Assembly: GCA_900312665.1 (NCBI GenBank)
Contig: ONZQ02000001.1
Coordinates: 2,643,248-2,707,247, forward strand
Reading direction: 5' to 3'
Length of the DNA stretch: 64,000 nucleotides
Origin: Cephalotrichum gorgonifer
Taxonomy: Eukaryota; Ascomycota; Sordariomycetes; Microascales; Microascaceae
The notes below the pieces were generated by a model. The model did no database searches. It saw only the letters and a list, made by a program, of their open reading frames with translations, and was not told the origin of the DNA. This document shows, piece by piece, positions 53,195-64,000 of this stretch (positions are counted from its first letter, which is position 1; the number at the start of each line of letters is the position of its first letter). A program made the position numbers and the translations under genes.

Positions 53195-56100
53195 GTTTGG
53201 CGGGTAGGGAAGAGAGGGGGTGTGATGTGAAAGTGTGATGTGTGATGTGAATGGAGGGGATGATGAGCCAGAGCTTTCGTTTGGATCGCTGGCTGTTGTC
53301 GCTGGTGATGGCGGGAGAAGGTTCCTGGAAATTTAGATTCCAGGGGTGAGAAATGGACGACGTGGGTTTCGTGCCTTGCCTTATAGGTCGTTGAGTGGAG
53401 GGTGTGGTGAAGTCCGTTAAAAGCCGTGAGGAATGTTGAGCCGCGCAAAAGCACTTATTCACGAAGATAATTTCACATGGGCTAAAAGCCACAAGATAAG
53501 CCTAGCTGAGAATACACCCATGTCACAACTCCACTCATGGTCGATTTGGCAGGCAGCAGCAGCAGCCGGAAGCTTCGTGTTCGTTTCACAACCATCATAA
53601 AATATAAAATATGCCCAACCAACGGAGAAGCCATTGTGTCAATCGTCGGGGGTAAGGGCGTGAGCAAACCCATCGAGGGGTGCAAACCCAGCATCATCAT
53701 CAACGTGCGAACGTTTCGGGTCAAGTCAGCCGGAAAGTCTTTCTGAAATAAGCATTTTTTTTTAGGGGGGGGACGGATGTTCAACTGGCAGACGGGTGGG
53801 TTGGAGTGTTTCCCAATAACCCAGCAACATAATTGCCGACGTTTGTTTCCTCTTTTCCTCTCACCCTGGCTCTATCTCGGCCTGGAGGGAAGCGAGGACG
53901 GGCAGCGGCGGGAGCCCCCCCGGTGTTTCTATGTGTGTAGCCTGTGCACGCTATTAGTGACGGTGATTGAGCTTACGGGTTCGTTCCATGAGAATAGGGG
54001 GGATAAACTAGGCCGATCCAGAACGAAAGCATGACAATATTCGAGTAATTCAGAGGCCCGACGGGTAGAGGTTTGTGATTGAGGTTGGATCGAATGTGGC
54101 TGCAAGCGCCGAGGGGGACGAATTCACGGACCACGAACCACGGGCGCATCCGACTAATATCATCGGCACCCGATCGGCCCCATTTGCAGAAACGCCGGGT
54201 CTCGTCTCCTGCCCTGGAGGTTGGGGATTGGGGGTACCCACTCCTGGCCCTGACCCTGACCCTGGCCCTGGGATGGCATGGCATCGCATGGCATGGAATA
54301 CCGCCTTGAAGATTCAGTCGTCCCACACTTCCATCTGTAACCGAGGACGATATATCGAATATCAAAGTATACCAGCATGTATTATACCCCCGTGCGCTCG
54401 CGCTCGTGTGGTGTGACCAAAGATGCTCCAGGCACATACCCGCCGAAGCTAGATGTGCGATCCTCCATATACATCCAACTGGAGAGCTTGCCGGCACAAG
54501 GATGATACACGCTCGTATTTTCTTCTTTTCTTTTCTTCTTTTCTTTTCTTCTTTTCTTTTCTTCTCATTTTCCTCTCTTCCCCTTCCGCCCCCTTTTTCT
54601 ACTCTTCTTCGCTTATTTTCTCTTACCCCGTACGCCTGCATATTGATAATGCATCTCCGTGTGGACCTCTCCGTAATCCACCAGTATGAGGAGGGATAGA
54701 ATTCTTGTAATGGCCTTGCTTTTCTCTTTGTGGATCCCGACACGCACACAAGATGCACCTCGCGGCGCTTAAATGCCGTCAGCGGGGGGCCAAGATTCGC
54801 CCGCTTCGATTGCCCGTGCGGGGCTGGCTTAATGCACCTCGAGCATCGCTGCATTGATCGTCACTGATCCGAGGGTTCGCTGGACCATGAGCGAACATTC
54901 GGTTGCGATTACCGCGCAGGTGTGATCATCCGCCTTTCTCTTGCTCTCTCCACTTCGAGTATCGTCCACAAGGATCGGTGTATGTGTGTGTGTGTGCGTG
55001 TGTGCCTCCAACCTGGATCGGCGCCACTGCGGCCACGCGAGCGGGCTGGGATGGGCGACAATCACCTGCGAGTACTTCATGTTCTAATTGTGCTTATCTC
55101 CGGGGCAGGCTTCTCTAGCATTCACCTTCACCGAGGGGGCACCGGGAGCCGGGCCCGACACATGGCCCCATGCCATGGCACATGGGACCCGCGGCGAAAA
55201 CCCTCAGCCAAGCAAGCCCCCAGGCCTGCTCGTCGATGTTCAGCGATAGGAATACAAGTAATCGATTCTGTTCGCTCCGATACATTTGTACCAGTAACTA
55301 GTTACTACGAAGTGCATGAGGAAAAGAATATTAGCCCGCAAATGAAGGCGTGGGCCGGCCCCCAAACTGGCCTCCATCCCAGTTTTCTTCAAAGGATATT
55401 TCCAAAGCCAGTTACCCTTGCTGCTTGTTTCCTGCACCCTCCAGCCAAGGAGGTTGGAGAGCGACCCTCCTTCGACCAGCGACGGCGCCCACCCGGTCGA
55501 ACATCCCGGTCACGGTATGCCATTGGACGGAGCCGGCCTGCACCTTATTGCCGTGTGACTGGCGTCGGAGGTGTGGGTGGGGCCGGCGCGAGAGAGAGAA
55601 AAGACAGCCAATAAGGTGTCTAGTTTAGACGCCCTTCTGGCTGAACAATTGTGCCGTCCTTCCAGGCCATTGGACGGACTTACCCATTTCCTTGTTCCTC
55701 GTCACTCATGCTTAACCGCCGGGAGCAGAGAGTACATTGGCGAGAGAGAGAGAGAGAGGGCGGATGGAACCCTCACCCGCATTGAATTTTGCACCGTGAC
55801 GGCTGAAGTCGATCGACACTAACTAGCACAGAGTACTTCGTATCGGGGGATCGAGCCTTCGCTACGGGGAAGGGGGGGCAGGTACCAGGATTCACGATTC
55901 ATGATTCAACGACGGTCTGACTATCGAGACCCAACCCCGCAAGCTGGACGGTCGAAGAGGCGATACCGTCACCATTACAGGACAGAGGACAGGCCCCGGA
56001 ATTCCCCCGTGCTACTTCATTGCCGTGGAGAACAAGGCGCTCCTCCCTCAAGGCCGACGTGATATCAATGAGAGGCGCCGGTTGCCCGCAGCCCGCCCAT

Positions 56101-56500
56101 TGCCTGCCCACTCACTGCTGTCCATTTCAAGGACCGGGGCATCTCCCCACGACGACCATGCTCTAAAATCGGGAGCTGGCAATTTACAAGTATCACTCTG
56201 CATTGGGGGCCGGGTTCCAATATGTGATGTGCTCGCCCGTGGGAACTCACCTGCAGGTTGTGCATTGCAGCTCGCCATCCTCATTGGACGAGGATCCCTG
56301 CTCCTCCCCTCCTTCCATCCTCGCATCCCTGGCCTGGTCACTCCATGATGCCTCCGAGAGTACCGAGTACCTGAGTACAGACGAATAATGATACGCCACA
56401 GAGTCGGCTGGCCTGGCTGGGTGTCCGGCGGCGGCCATCCCCATCATCCCATGGTCGGCCCAGTCCATGGCCGGCCCCACGGCCGCCTTTGTGGTCTTGA
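53195..56500. other. Long intergenic region without a supported gene
   Basis: About 3.3 kb. It contains a 13-bp pyrimidine repeat (54522-54565), a (TG)n run near 54977-54990, a (GA)n run near 55745-55760, and a GCATGGCATCGCATGGCATGG run near 54277-54297. Short frames only. Confidence 0.35.
54522..54565. repeat. CTTCTTTTCTTTT 13-bp tandem repeat (polypyrimidine)
   Basis: About 3.4 perfect copies of the 13-bp unit, embedded in a longer polypyrimidine stretch to about 54,600. Confidence 0.85.
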
Positions 56501-56504
56501 TGTG

Positions 56505-56805
56505 TATATAGCCATCCCTCCCCTCCTCCCAAACTTCCTCCCTTCTCTCTCTCTTCCCTTTCCCTATCCACCAACTGCTCTTTCCACTTTTCCCCCCTTT
56601 TTTTGTGTTATCCTTTTTCCCGTGGGCTGGTCTCACTTAATAGCAAAACTAAAAAATCCAAAGCTTCAAGTTACCGGTTAACCTGAATCTTCACCCCAAA
56701 ACAAAAAAATCTCGAACAAACCGGCTTTGTTCTCAACACCAATCTTTCCTTCCGCAGCAGAACCTTTTTTCAAGTTTTAATCCTAAAACAACTTCAAACG
56801 TCAAA
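56505..56805 (+). promoter_or_regulatory. Probable core promoter and CT-rich leader of the EsdC-like gene
   Basis: TATATA at 56505-56510 is followed by a long C/T-rich stretch (56,515-56,600) and an A/C-rich leader up to the ATG at 56806. This looks like a strong fungal promoter. Confidence 0.5.
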
Positions 56806-57549
56806 ATGTCGGCTACTCAGCTCAGCTTTTCTCTCCGCGTTTCCTCCGGTGTCAAGTCCGTCCACCTTCTCGGCTCCTGGGACAACTACTCCGGCCAGCT
56901 CCCGCTCTCCAAGGACAAGTCTTCCTCCAAGTCCGGCTCGTGGAAGGGCACCTTCCGCTTCAACGGTACCCTCAAGACCGGCCAGCGCTACTGGTACTAC
57001 TACATCATCGATGGCTACCACGTCGCCCACAACCCCTCGGTAGACTCCACCGTCGAGCCCACCACCGGCCGCGCCCTCAACATCCTGGATATGCCCAAGT
57101 CCTCCTCCGGCAAGTCCTCGTCCTCCAGCAAGAAGTCCTCGTCCCGCCGCTCCTCGTCCAACGACATCCCCAAGGGTCGCCCCCTGTCCGTCTCGCAGAT
57201 CAAGGCTCCCAAGCCCGTGTCTCCCAACGCCACCCGCACCATCCTCGACTACGACGAGGAGGTTGAGGAGCTCACCTCCCGCTTCAGCGGCGTCGACGTC
57301 GACTCCGACGACGACTCCGAGCTCAGCTACCGCTCCAGCCCCTCCAGCTCCGTCTCGGGCTACAGCACCCCGGCCTCGGACTGCTCCAGCTGCTCCTGCG
57401 AACGCTACGGGATCACCCGCAAGGGCGACCGCGTCCTCCTCGACTGCGGCGGTGCCCGCTGCGGTGACGAGTACTCCTCGTGCTCCGACTCCGACGAGGA
57501 GTACATCCAGACCAGCTCCCGCCGCAACGGTGTTGTCATGCGCAACTAG
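56806..57549 (+). CDS. esdC: EsdC-like protein with AMPK-type glycogen-binding domain
   Basis: A single-exon protein of 247 residues. The first 90 residues form an E-set/CBM48 domain like that of AMPK beta subunits (LRVSSGVKSVHLLGSWDNYS, WKGTFRFNGTLKTGQRYWYY, YIIDGYHVAHNPSVDSTVEP). Aspergillus esdC, an early sexual development gene, has the same layout. The rest is Ser/Lys-rich and disordered (SSSGKSSSSSKKSSSRRSSS). It then has ISQIKAPKP-like and ILDYDEEVEELTSRFSGVDV blocks and a Cys-rich end (SDCSSCSCERYG, DCGGARCGDEYSSC) that might bind metal. Codon use is strongly C-biased, which together with the leader suggests high expression. Binding of glycogen is inferred from the domain. A 261-codon antisense frame is a shadow of this bias. 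Confidence 0.85.
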   Translation: MSATQLSFSLRVSSGVKSVHLLGSWDNYSGQLPLSKDKSSSKSGSWKGTFRFNGTLKTGQRYWYYYIIDGYHVAHNPSVDSTVEPTTGRALNILDMPKSSSGKSSSSSKKSSSRRSSSNDIPKGRPLSVSQIKAPKPVSPNATRTILDYDEEVEELTSRFSGVDVDSDDDSELSYRSSPSSSVSGYSTPASDCSSCSCERYGITRKGDRVLLDCGGARCGDEYSSCSDSDEEYIQTSSRRNGVVMRN

Positions 57550-58633
57550 ATGGACTACCAGTCTTCTTTGGTTTCCCAAGCCAACGGGATCCTATGACAC
57601 TTTGTCAACATTCTTTTCCTCAAACGCTACTGAGATTTTTTGAGCCGATTTAATCACTTTATTTTTAATGAAGTCCCCCGACTTCGCAACTATTCCCACG
57701 CTCGCCCCCCTCCCGCCCCTCCTTTTCTTACCTCTTTTTGGTCGTGTTCGTCCCGCGACGCCCTCTTTTGGAGCGCCGGCGAACCACGCTCGGAGGAGGG
57801 GGAGGGGAGTTTGAGTGTGGGGATCTTTGTTGTTGTTTTCTGGCAACACAAAACCCCGAGGGAAGAATGAGGAACACCCCGAGAGTCCAGGCTGGTCTTG
57901 GTTTCTTCTCGGGCAGTTCTCTCTTCTACACCTCGTCCTATGGTCGATGCTGCGACCCGCTCGCGGACCAGTCATGGCTGGCCGCGGGCGAAAGTCCCAA
58001 TAATCCGGGGCCATCGCCCGCCGTCTTGGCAGCGGTGGTGGTCCCAAACTGGCAAACTTCTCGGAGAGTTTTCTCTCCCCTAACGCAAGGGGGAGGAAAT
58101 CATGTCCTTCGAATTATCTTTTTAAGAGCAGTCTCGGTCCCGCCTGGGGCTGAGCTAGCTGCTGGAGGAACGTGTGGGGAGGAAAGGGGTTGAGAAATTG
58201 GGTATCTAGACAAGTAGGAAGTACCCGTTCGAATAGAGACCGCTTTGAATCTATTCAATAACCTGAAGACCGCTATCTCTGCCTCCATCTCGTGATATGT
58301 GACCTGTCGGCAATAAGGGGACAAGCCACCTGTATAAGTAATCATCCCACCCCAAGGAGAAGCCCCTGGCGTCCACCGATTTCTAGAAATAATATATCGC
58401 ATACCTCTGAACAAATTTGTGAGGCCCAGTATGGCCTCTGATATACTCTTCTCTGTTATATATGGGTATAAAGTACAAGCCCAAACTCCATCGCAATGCC
58501 TCTTCGCTATTATAATGTCGAGTCCCTCTCCCCTGGCAACGCCCTGCCCCTTGTTGGGCCCGGGCCAACTCGAGACTCTCTCACCGATATTAATATCCAA
58601 AGCTTCCCTCAAGGCGGCCAGACCGGCAGAACT
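57550..58633. other. Convergent 3' region between EsdC-like and PLC-like genes
   Basis: About 1.08 kb. T-rich 3' signals for the left gene lie at 57,630-57,675. Short frames on both strands have no domain. No gene supported. Confidence 0.4.
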
Positions 58634-59965
58634 CTATGCCATGAGGGCGGAAAAGATAACCGCGACGACAAGTGGCAGGGCCAGGGGTCTCAGGTAAGCC
58701 GCACCGCTGACCACACGGCCACAACACTGTCCGTTATAGGTGACGTTGTTAAACCGCGCCGCGACCTTGAACACGGACCCCTCCGAGTCTCCAAAGTTGT
58801 AGTAGTCCGTGTTGAGCACGTTCGGCGCGCGGCCCCACTTCTCCGCGCACTGGGCCGTCGAATTCCCGAGGCTCCCGTAGCCACTCTCGCCGTTGGTCCT
58901 GTTCAGGAGCGATACGGCGGGGAGCAAGATCTGGGTGCCGAACAAGGTGACCTCGGCGTTGAGGTTGTGGTTAAGTAAGAATAGCCTGTCCTTGGCCGCG
59001 TCGTCGGACAGATCCGGCGGGCGCTGGACAACGCAGGGGAAGGTGTCGTCCACAGGGTCGAACGGGGTCTCGGACATCTGCGAGAACTCGTCTAGGAGCC
59101 AGGGGTACGCCGTCTGGTTCGCGTTGTAGTCGAGGAACATGACGAACCTCTTCCCGTGAATGATCATCTCAGACAGCGTTGGCCAATCGTCGAGGCGCAT
59201 TGGGAGCACGCGAGGGCGGTAGGCGTACTTGACGATACCGCTCGCCTCGATGTGCGGGGCGTAGAGGTCGGGGTTGGAGTAGTTGCCGTTCCCGAGGAGG
59301 ATGGTGACGACGTCGTAGGGGTGGCTGTCGACCCACTCCCTCACGCGCGTAAGCCAGTCCTCGATGGGCCCGGCATCGAGCATGTCGCACGACGTGTGGC
59401 AGAAGTGTGGCCCACCCCCGTCCGAGGGGAACTGGATCTGGGCCTGGAGGAAGCGTACGCCGTCGTTGAGCTGGGTGATGACGTCGAGCTGCTGGTTGGA
59501 GGCGGAGCTACCCTCGCGAACGAAGGGCGAGTTGTGGGCGCCGACTACGGTTATGTTACTGTATTTGCGCTCGCAGAGCTCGACATAGTTGTTGCACGGC
59601 TGCGTGTTGGTGGGCACCGGCGCCCCCGACGTTTCGGTGCCGTTCCCGCCGAAGGTGGCCGAGGTCTGAGAGCCGGTGAAGGTGACGGTCGGCTCGAGCG
59701 ACTCGGTGCTCTCGGGGCTCAGGGTGATCCTCGAGGTGAATGTCTGGTAGATGTCTGACGGACGCGACGTGTCGATGGTCTTCGTCCCCACTAGGATGGT
59801 GACATCCTTGTCCTCGCCATCTCCTCCTGCTCTGGCGATGGTCGTGGATGAGCTCGTGGATGTGGTGTCAGTACCATCTTGGGCAGAGACGGAAGAGATA
59901 TGGTGGGAGAATAGTAGCCCTAGGAAGCAGAGCGCGCTCAAGTGTGGTGTGCGTATGCGAGCCAT
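58634..59965 (-). CDS. Secreted PLC-like phosphodiesterase, probably GPI-anchored
   Basis: A single-exon protein of 443 residues. A signal peptide covers about 1-28 (LSALCFLGLLFSHHISSVSA), then a Ser/Thr-rich linker to about 120. A PI-PLC-X-like TIM barrel follows: ITVVGAHNSPFV (H144, N145), QLNDGVRFLQAQIQ (R171), GPHFCHTSCDMLDAGPIEDW (H187), WVDSHPYDVVTILLGN, GKRFVMFLDYNAN. The usual catalytic His-Asp pair reads His-Asn at 144-145. Fungal members of this family often differ here, so activity is open. Cys pairs and several NxT/S sites fit an extracellular protein. The C-terminus is a hydrophobic tail (LRPLALPLVVAVIFSALMA) after a small-residue GAA, as in GPI-anchored proteins. Confidence 0.85.
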   Translation of the reverse strand: MARIRTPHLSALCFLGLLFSHHISSVSAQDGTDTTSTSSSTTIARAGGDGEDKDVTILVGTKTIDTSRPSDIYQTFTSRITLSPESTESLEPTVTFTGSQTSATFGGNGTETSGAPVPTNTQPCNNYVELCERKYSNITVVGAHNSPFVREGSSASNQQLDVITQLNDGVRFLQAQIQFPSDGGGPHFCHTSCDMLDAGPIEDWLTRVREWVDSHPYDVVTILLGNGNYSNPDLYAPHIEASGIVKYAYRPRVLPMRLDDWPTLSEMIIHGKRFVMFLDYNANQTAYPWLLDEFSQMSETPFDPVDDTFPCVVQRPPDLSDDAAKDRLFLLNHNLNAEVTLFGTQILLPAVSLLNRTNGESGYGSLGNSTAQCAEKWGRAPNVLNTDYYNFGDSEGSVFKVAARFNNVTYNGQCCGRVVSGAAYLRPLALPLVVAVIFSALMA

Positions 59966-62143
59966 GCTTGTTGTGCTCGTGGGTGTACTTGTAGGTATGA
60001 GAGTGAGAAGAAAGGAAAGAAAATGGCTAGCTCCCTCGATGGGGTTACTCGTAATTCAAGTATTCCGTATGTGAGTGCGCAGGATGGAACGACAGAGTAT
60101 ACCTGCGGAACCCCGAGCTGATACGTCGTACTCGTACAAGTAATAGATGCCGCACCCGTGTAAAGCAAGGAAGGAGCGAGCGTACGGTGTGAAAGGAAGA
60201 ATGATATGGATGTCGATCCAAGGCCACACAGACTAACATGTAGGCTCTACTCCGAGATACAAGTAATACTTGGATGTGCCCACTTATTCCGAGGGGTGGT
60301 GGGGAAGGTAAACTAGGTAACGGTCCTGTTGGCTTGGCTGGTACGTTGAACAACACGAACACAAGACACAGTCAGGCGGCAGCTTGGGGAGGGTGACTCA
60401 GGTACAGCTGACCCATTTATACTTGTATCTCAATTTGTGTGCGAGCACTACTCGTAGGCTCCGATGGATTGTCTGGCGCTTGTAGAACGGGAGCACAAGC
60501 GAGGGATCCAGGATCCCAATGTTTGAAGTTTTCTCTCCCTTCCGGTCCTCTCTGGTCCTCTGGTCCAGCCGTTTGGCGCTCTCACCAACCAATGCCATCG
60601 GCCAGCCCCGTTTCACTGGCCGCCCCACTTACAGTCGTCCCCACATTGTGTGCCAAGGTGGTGCAAATCAATGTCGACTTGGCCCCTGGATGCCCCAATT
60701 AATAGAGGAGAACATTACGACGGAGCTACGCTGGCTCTCTGGATGGCGGATAGAGAGCTAGCTCCGAGCCACCCAGAGCTACGGAGAGGCTTGCGCGTCA
60801 AAATCCGTTTGCGCTCCCGTCCCCCAACTAAATACGAGTAGTTACTCACAAATACCTGTAGCGTGTACTCCGTACCCTGTCATACTCATGCTGCCGCGTA
60901 CTGTGGATCGTGGATGTGGGAAAAGAAAGGAGCGACCCTGCCCTGGCGCCGTCGCCCCTGCCTGAGTTGTCTTCCCGTCCAACAGCAGCCCCAACATGCT
61001 GGTGTCACTTGGAATCAAGGAACAAAGTACGCCCAACCTTCTTGATCAGCAATTGTAAGGAACGATCAGCATCCAGCCATTAACGGACCCACTACTTCGA
61101 GTGGACTACAACCACAGATCCGCCCGTCGAACCCACTCGACAAGCAAGTCTTAATATGCATACCCGTAGAGCTATTAGCTAACTCGGGATACTAGTAGTA
61201 TTGTACTTCGTAGTGCATGGTCGGATCCCGGCATTAAGGTTTGGTTTTCGAGGCAGGCTCGGCCCACCGTCCGGCGGCCCCACCCTACACCATGCTCAGC
61301 CCCTGGTTGCTTCGAGTACGAGGAGTACTTGGCAAATGCCGGGCCCTGCTGGCGAATGGGTGGATCATCTTGGCAGCAAGGTGACGCAAACCACACCGGC
61401 CGCGCGCTACGAAGTCTTACAACCCTGGGCCGCTCATTCTTTCGACCTGACTTGGCCCTTGGCGTTCTAACACTAGCACTTCACTTCTGTCTTATTCTCT
61501 TACTCAGTATTTCATCTTCAAGGGCTTAGTGTATACGGTCCCTGTTTCCTGGATACCATCTTCTCATCCGATACTCCTGGCGCTTAATCGGCTGACCAGC
61601 TCACACATATGGCCGTGTTCCCGTGAGCGAGCGCCTGGTTGCATCTCCATCTATTGGACCACACCCTCGTTTCGTTTCGCATCCCATCTTCCTTCACCTT
61701 GGGTGTCAGGCAATACACCTACTAGACCGAACCTGCTGCTATTTTGGTCAGGCCGGCAGCGAGGAGTGACTTGTTTTCTCGTTTGGATAGGGCGATTGCC
61801 ACACACCACATCCCACCTGTCTTCCTCGCTTCGAGATTTTAGGTTTAAGACGAACTTCAGAGATCCAAACAGAACTCCACCGGCGAATGGAAATCACGGT
61901 GTCAACTTGGGGAAGCGGATTCACAGGAGCTACCAACTCTTTCCGGCGTCTTTGACTCCTAACCAGCATCTTCTCTTCTTGCATATCACCGCCAGCGCAA
62001 AGACTGCCGTTGCGTGACAACACCTACTCTTGTTGCATCCCTTACAAGTGCATATCTTGCGAACATCTTCAGTCATTTACCCAGTAGTCTTTACTTGATA
62101 CAAGTACAGACAAACACAACATATTACCACTCCGCCCGGCGCA
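59966..62143. other. Divergent intergenic region between PLC-like and SUR7-like genes
   Basis: About 2.2 kb holding both promoters. GTAC-centred palindromes cluster here (60125-60142; 60868-60878; 61313-61330). The right end (61,500-62,143) is C/T-rich and likely the SUR7-like leader. No gene seen. Confidence 0.4.
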
Positions 62144-63100
62144 ATGGCAAACCACCGCCGAAATGCAGTCTACATCGCGACGATAGCGTATGCGATAACC
62201 GTCATCTTCCTTATCCTCGTCATCATCGGAAATACGAGCGACAAGGTCGGCATCCGCGACACCTTCTTCTTCAAGATCCAGATGGCCAACATCATCCCCG
62301 AGTCGGCATCCAATGCCGCCCTGCTTAACTCGGTGGCCCGGAGCCTTGGGCTCCACGACTTCTACCAGGTCGGCCTCTGGAACTTCTGCGAGGGGTACGA
62401 CGACGAGTATGTGTTACGGGACTAGCCCCCCCTCCCCACTCCCTTTTTTTTTCTTTTTCCACCTCTTCATGAAAGAAAGGAAATACTGACATTGTAATCC
62501 AGGGGCATCGTGTACTGCTCTCCGCCTAAACGCCTCTACTGGTTCAACCCCATCGAAGTTCTCATGGATGAGCTCCTCGCAGGTGCAAGCATAGCGCTCC
62601 CAAGCGAGGTCGTCACTATCCTCACCCTCCTCCGCCTCGGCTCGAAGGGCATGTTCATCCTCTTCTTCATCGGCATAGTCCTCAGCTTCGTTCTAGTCTT
62701 CCTCTCCCCCCTTGTCCTCCGCACGCGCCGCTGGTCCCTCCTAGTCGTGACCCTCTCCATCCTCGCTGCCGTCAGCACCGGTGGCGCTACCGTCCTTGCC
62801 ACCGTCTTCTCCCTCGCAGCCAAGTACGCCCTCACGCTGCAGTCCGAGCTGAACATCTCTTCGGCCGTCAGTCCTCTAATGCTGGCGTCGACGTGGATCG
62901 CCGCCCTGTGTACCACCACCTGCTTCTTCCTCCACAGCGCCGTGGGATGCTGCTGCCACGTCTCGAGGGCAGATACGAAGCAGGAGGCGGCCGGGTCGCT
63001 GGTGATGGCGGAGAAGAAGCGGTTCAACGTGCACGACTTCATCAACAAGAAGAGGAGCGCGCACGCGACTTCGTCGGGGGTATCGTCGACTCATACCTAG
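62144..63100 (+). CDS. SUR7/PalI-family four-helix membrane protein
   Basis: Exons 62144-62406 and 62503-63100 give 286 residues. Members sit in eisosomes/MCC patches (Sur7) or at the plasma membrane in pH sensing (PalI/Rim9). Four membrane helices: about 8-28 (VYIATIAYAITVIFLILVII), then FILFFIGIVLSFVLVFLS, LLVVTLSILAAVSTGGATVL and LMLASTWIAALCTTTCFFLH. The first extracellular loop has the family signature GLWNFCEG followed by VYCSPPKRLYWFNP. A short basic tail follows a CCC cluster (VGCCCHVS), a possible palmitoylation site. The 96-nt intron (GTATGT donor, TCCAG acceptor) splits codon GAG. The family is clear; which member it is cannot be settled. Confidence 0.9.
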
Positions 63101-64000
63101 ATGAGTATCGATGGATAGAGAATCGCTAGGTTTAATAGTAATACTCTGCATTTGCGGGGCTGGGGAGGCCGTATTATCCCATGCCGCAGCTGCGTTCTAC
63201 ACGTCATACGCCGAGCGGGTAGTCGCCCTCACGATAGGAGACGAGCGCCTGGTCCGGTTTCCTTTGTCTTTAGATTCGAACCCGCCGCCGCTCTTATGTT
63301 TCGGCCTCCGCGTCTATCCATAGGCTGAGATAGAGGTTATTTCCTTTTAACCATTGAATCCGCTCTGACGGGTAAAAGAGGCAGAGGGTTCAGTATTGTG
63401 TTGGCTAGAGGCTACTACGGCCTCGGAAGTAATTGGATATCCGGAATAAAGGCGTTCGGGGCATATTTTGGGGCTACGGGCAAGGAATCCTTGGGCCCGG
63501 GGACGGATAGAATTGATAGGGCAGCCCTCACCATTCGGGACCCATGACCCCGACCACATAGCAGCTCACAAAAAAGGATATACTTGAATAAATTGGTCTT
63601 ATGGTTACTTCGATTGTGGCAAGTCATTTACGTTATACTCGAGATGAGAGTAGCGCGAGGATATTGTACAAAAGAGCAGCCCCGTTCTTGCCTGCCTTGA
63701 GCCCGGGTATTAAGTCCAGTATCGACAGTTGAAAAGAGGGGGAAAAAAAGGTGAAAGACGCCTGGCCCATCCGATACAGACCCCCCCGAATCCCGTCGGA
63801 GAACATGAAAGAAAGGTAAAGGAAGGAAGAATAAGAATGGGGGGAAAGATAACAGCGTAAACAAGGACTCCCTCCAGGGGCTCCAAAAAGGCAGTTTCCC
63901 GGTATAGAGGGGACCACTAGTCTCCCTTACACCAAACTAGGTATATGCCGGTCGCCCGGGTCCCCGCTCGGCCACAAGCTCCGGGCTCCGGCATGATACC
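63101..64000. other. Downstream region to the window edge
   Basis: About 900 bp after the SUR7-like gene. Minus-strand frames near 63,630-63,917 are low-complexity and match nothing. No gene or RNA supported. Confidence 0.35.

Noticed and set aside
56794..57579. 261-codon minus-strand frame opposite the EsdC-like gene
   Set aside because: Strong C-ending codon use on the plus strand removes antisense stops; the product is a Gly/Ala/Val-rich artefact.
63270..63292. tRNA B-box-like GGGTTCGAATC on the minus strand
   Set aside because: The flanks do not form a T stem or cloverleaf.
1..64000. Biosynthetic gene cluster, transposon or defence island
   Set aside because: Genes are mostly conserved housekeeping functions on both strands with separate promoters; no polyketide synthase, NRPS, transposase, reverse transcriptase or NLR-like gene was found.

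Overview
The window looks like nuclear DNA of a filamentous ascomycete (Pezizomycotina). Genes are split by short introns (37-199 nt) with GTANGT-type donors, CTAAC/CTGAC-like branch sites and YAG acceptors. Intergenic stretches are long, and several proteins (EsdC-type glycogen-binding protein, SUR7/PalI-type membrane protein, GST-N fusion protein) are typical of moulds. I cannot name the genus. I saw no transposon with a readable transposase, no CRISPR, no rRNA and no tRNA that folds.

Layout by position. 1-2.5 kb: DNA polymerase delta small subunit (minus, runs off the left edge) divergent from a CAF16-type ABC ATPase. 3.3-4.5 kb: an AMACR/CaiB-type racemase. 5-7.5 kb: VPS1 dynamin (six exons, minus). 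9.2-11.9 kb: a WDR26/Gid7 WD40 protein (minus). 16.4-18.3 kb: epsin. 19.2-19.9 kb: MBF1. 20.6-22.0 kb: CDT1 replication licensing factor (minus). 23.6-24.1 kb: a doubtful small membrane protein. 27.8-29.1 kb: an F-box protein with a duplicated N-terminus. 30-31 kb: a GST-like protein. 33.5-35.3 kb: ATF1-type bZIP factor. 36.5-38.2 kb: DSN1/Mis13 kinetochore subunit. 38.8-39.5 kb: SDHAF2. 40.3-41.3 kb: ERV25 p24 protein. 41.7-42.7 kb: U1 snRNP protein C. 43.6-46.9 kb: a 1106-residue disordered protein. 51.1-52.2 kb: amidohydrolase. 52.5-53.2 kb: HD phosphohydrolase. 56.8-57.5 kb: EsdC-like protein. 58.6-60.0 kb: secreted, probably GPI-anchored PLC-like protein. 62.1-63.1 kb: SUR7/PalI family protein.

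The genes are mostly housekeeping and do not form a biosynthetic cluster. Two themes link some of them. Membrane traffic is served by VPS1, epsin, ERV25 and the SUR7-type protein. The cell-division genes POLD2, CDT1 and DSN1 each carry ACGCG/E2F-like sites upstream, which suggests shared G1/S control. ATF1 has several CRE-like sites in its own upstream region, which hints at autoregulation.

The most unusual structures I found are a 6-nt microexon in the U1-C gene, a possible 37-nt intron in POLD2, a 117-bp in-frame tandem duplication at the start of the F-box gene, an ATG-less 166-codon open extension of the Gid7 homologue, and a hairpin-bearing degenerate minisatellite near 2.6-2.95 kb. I did not find a clearly new multi-gene system. 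All exon models were built by eye from splice signals, reading-frame phase and family conservation.
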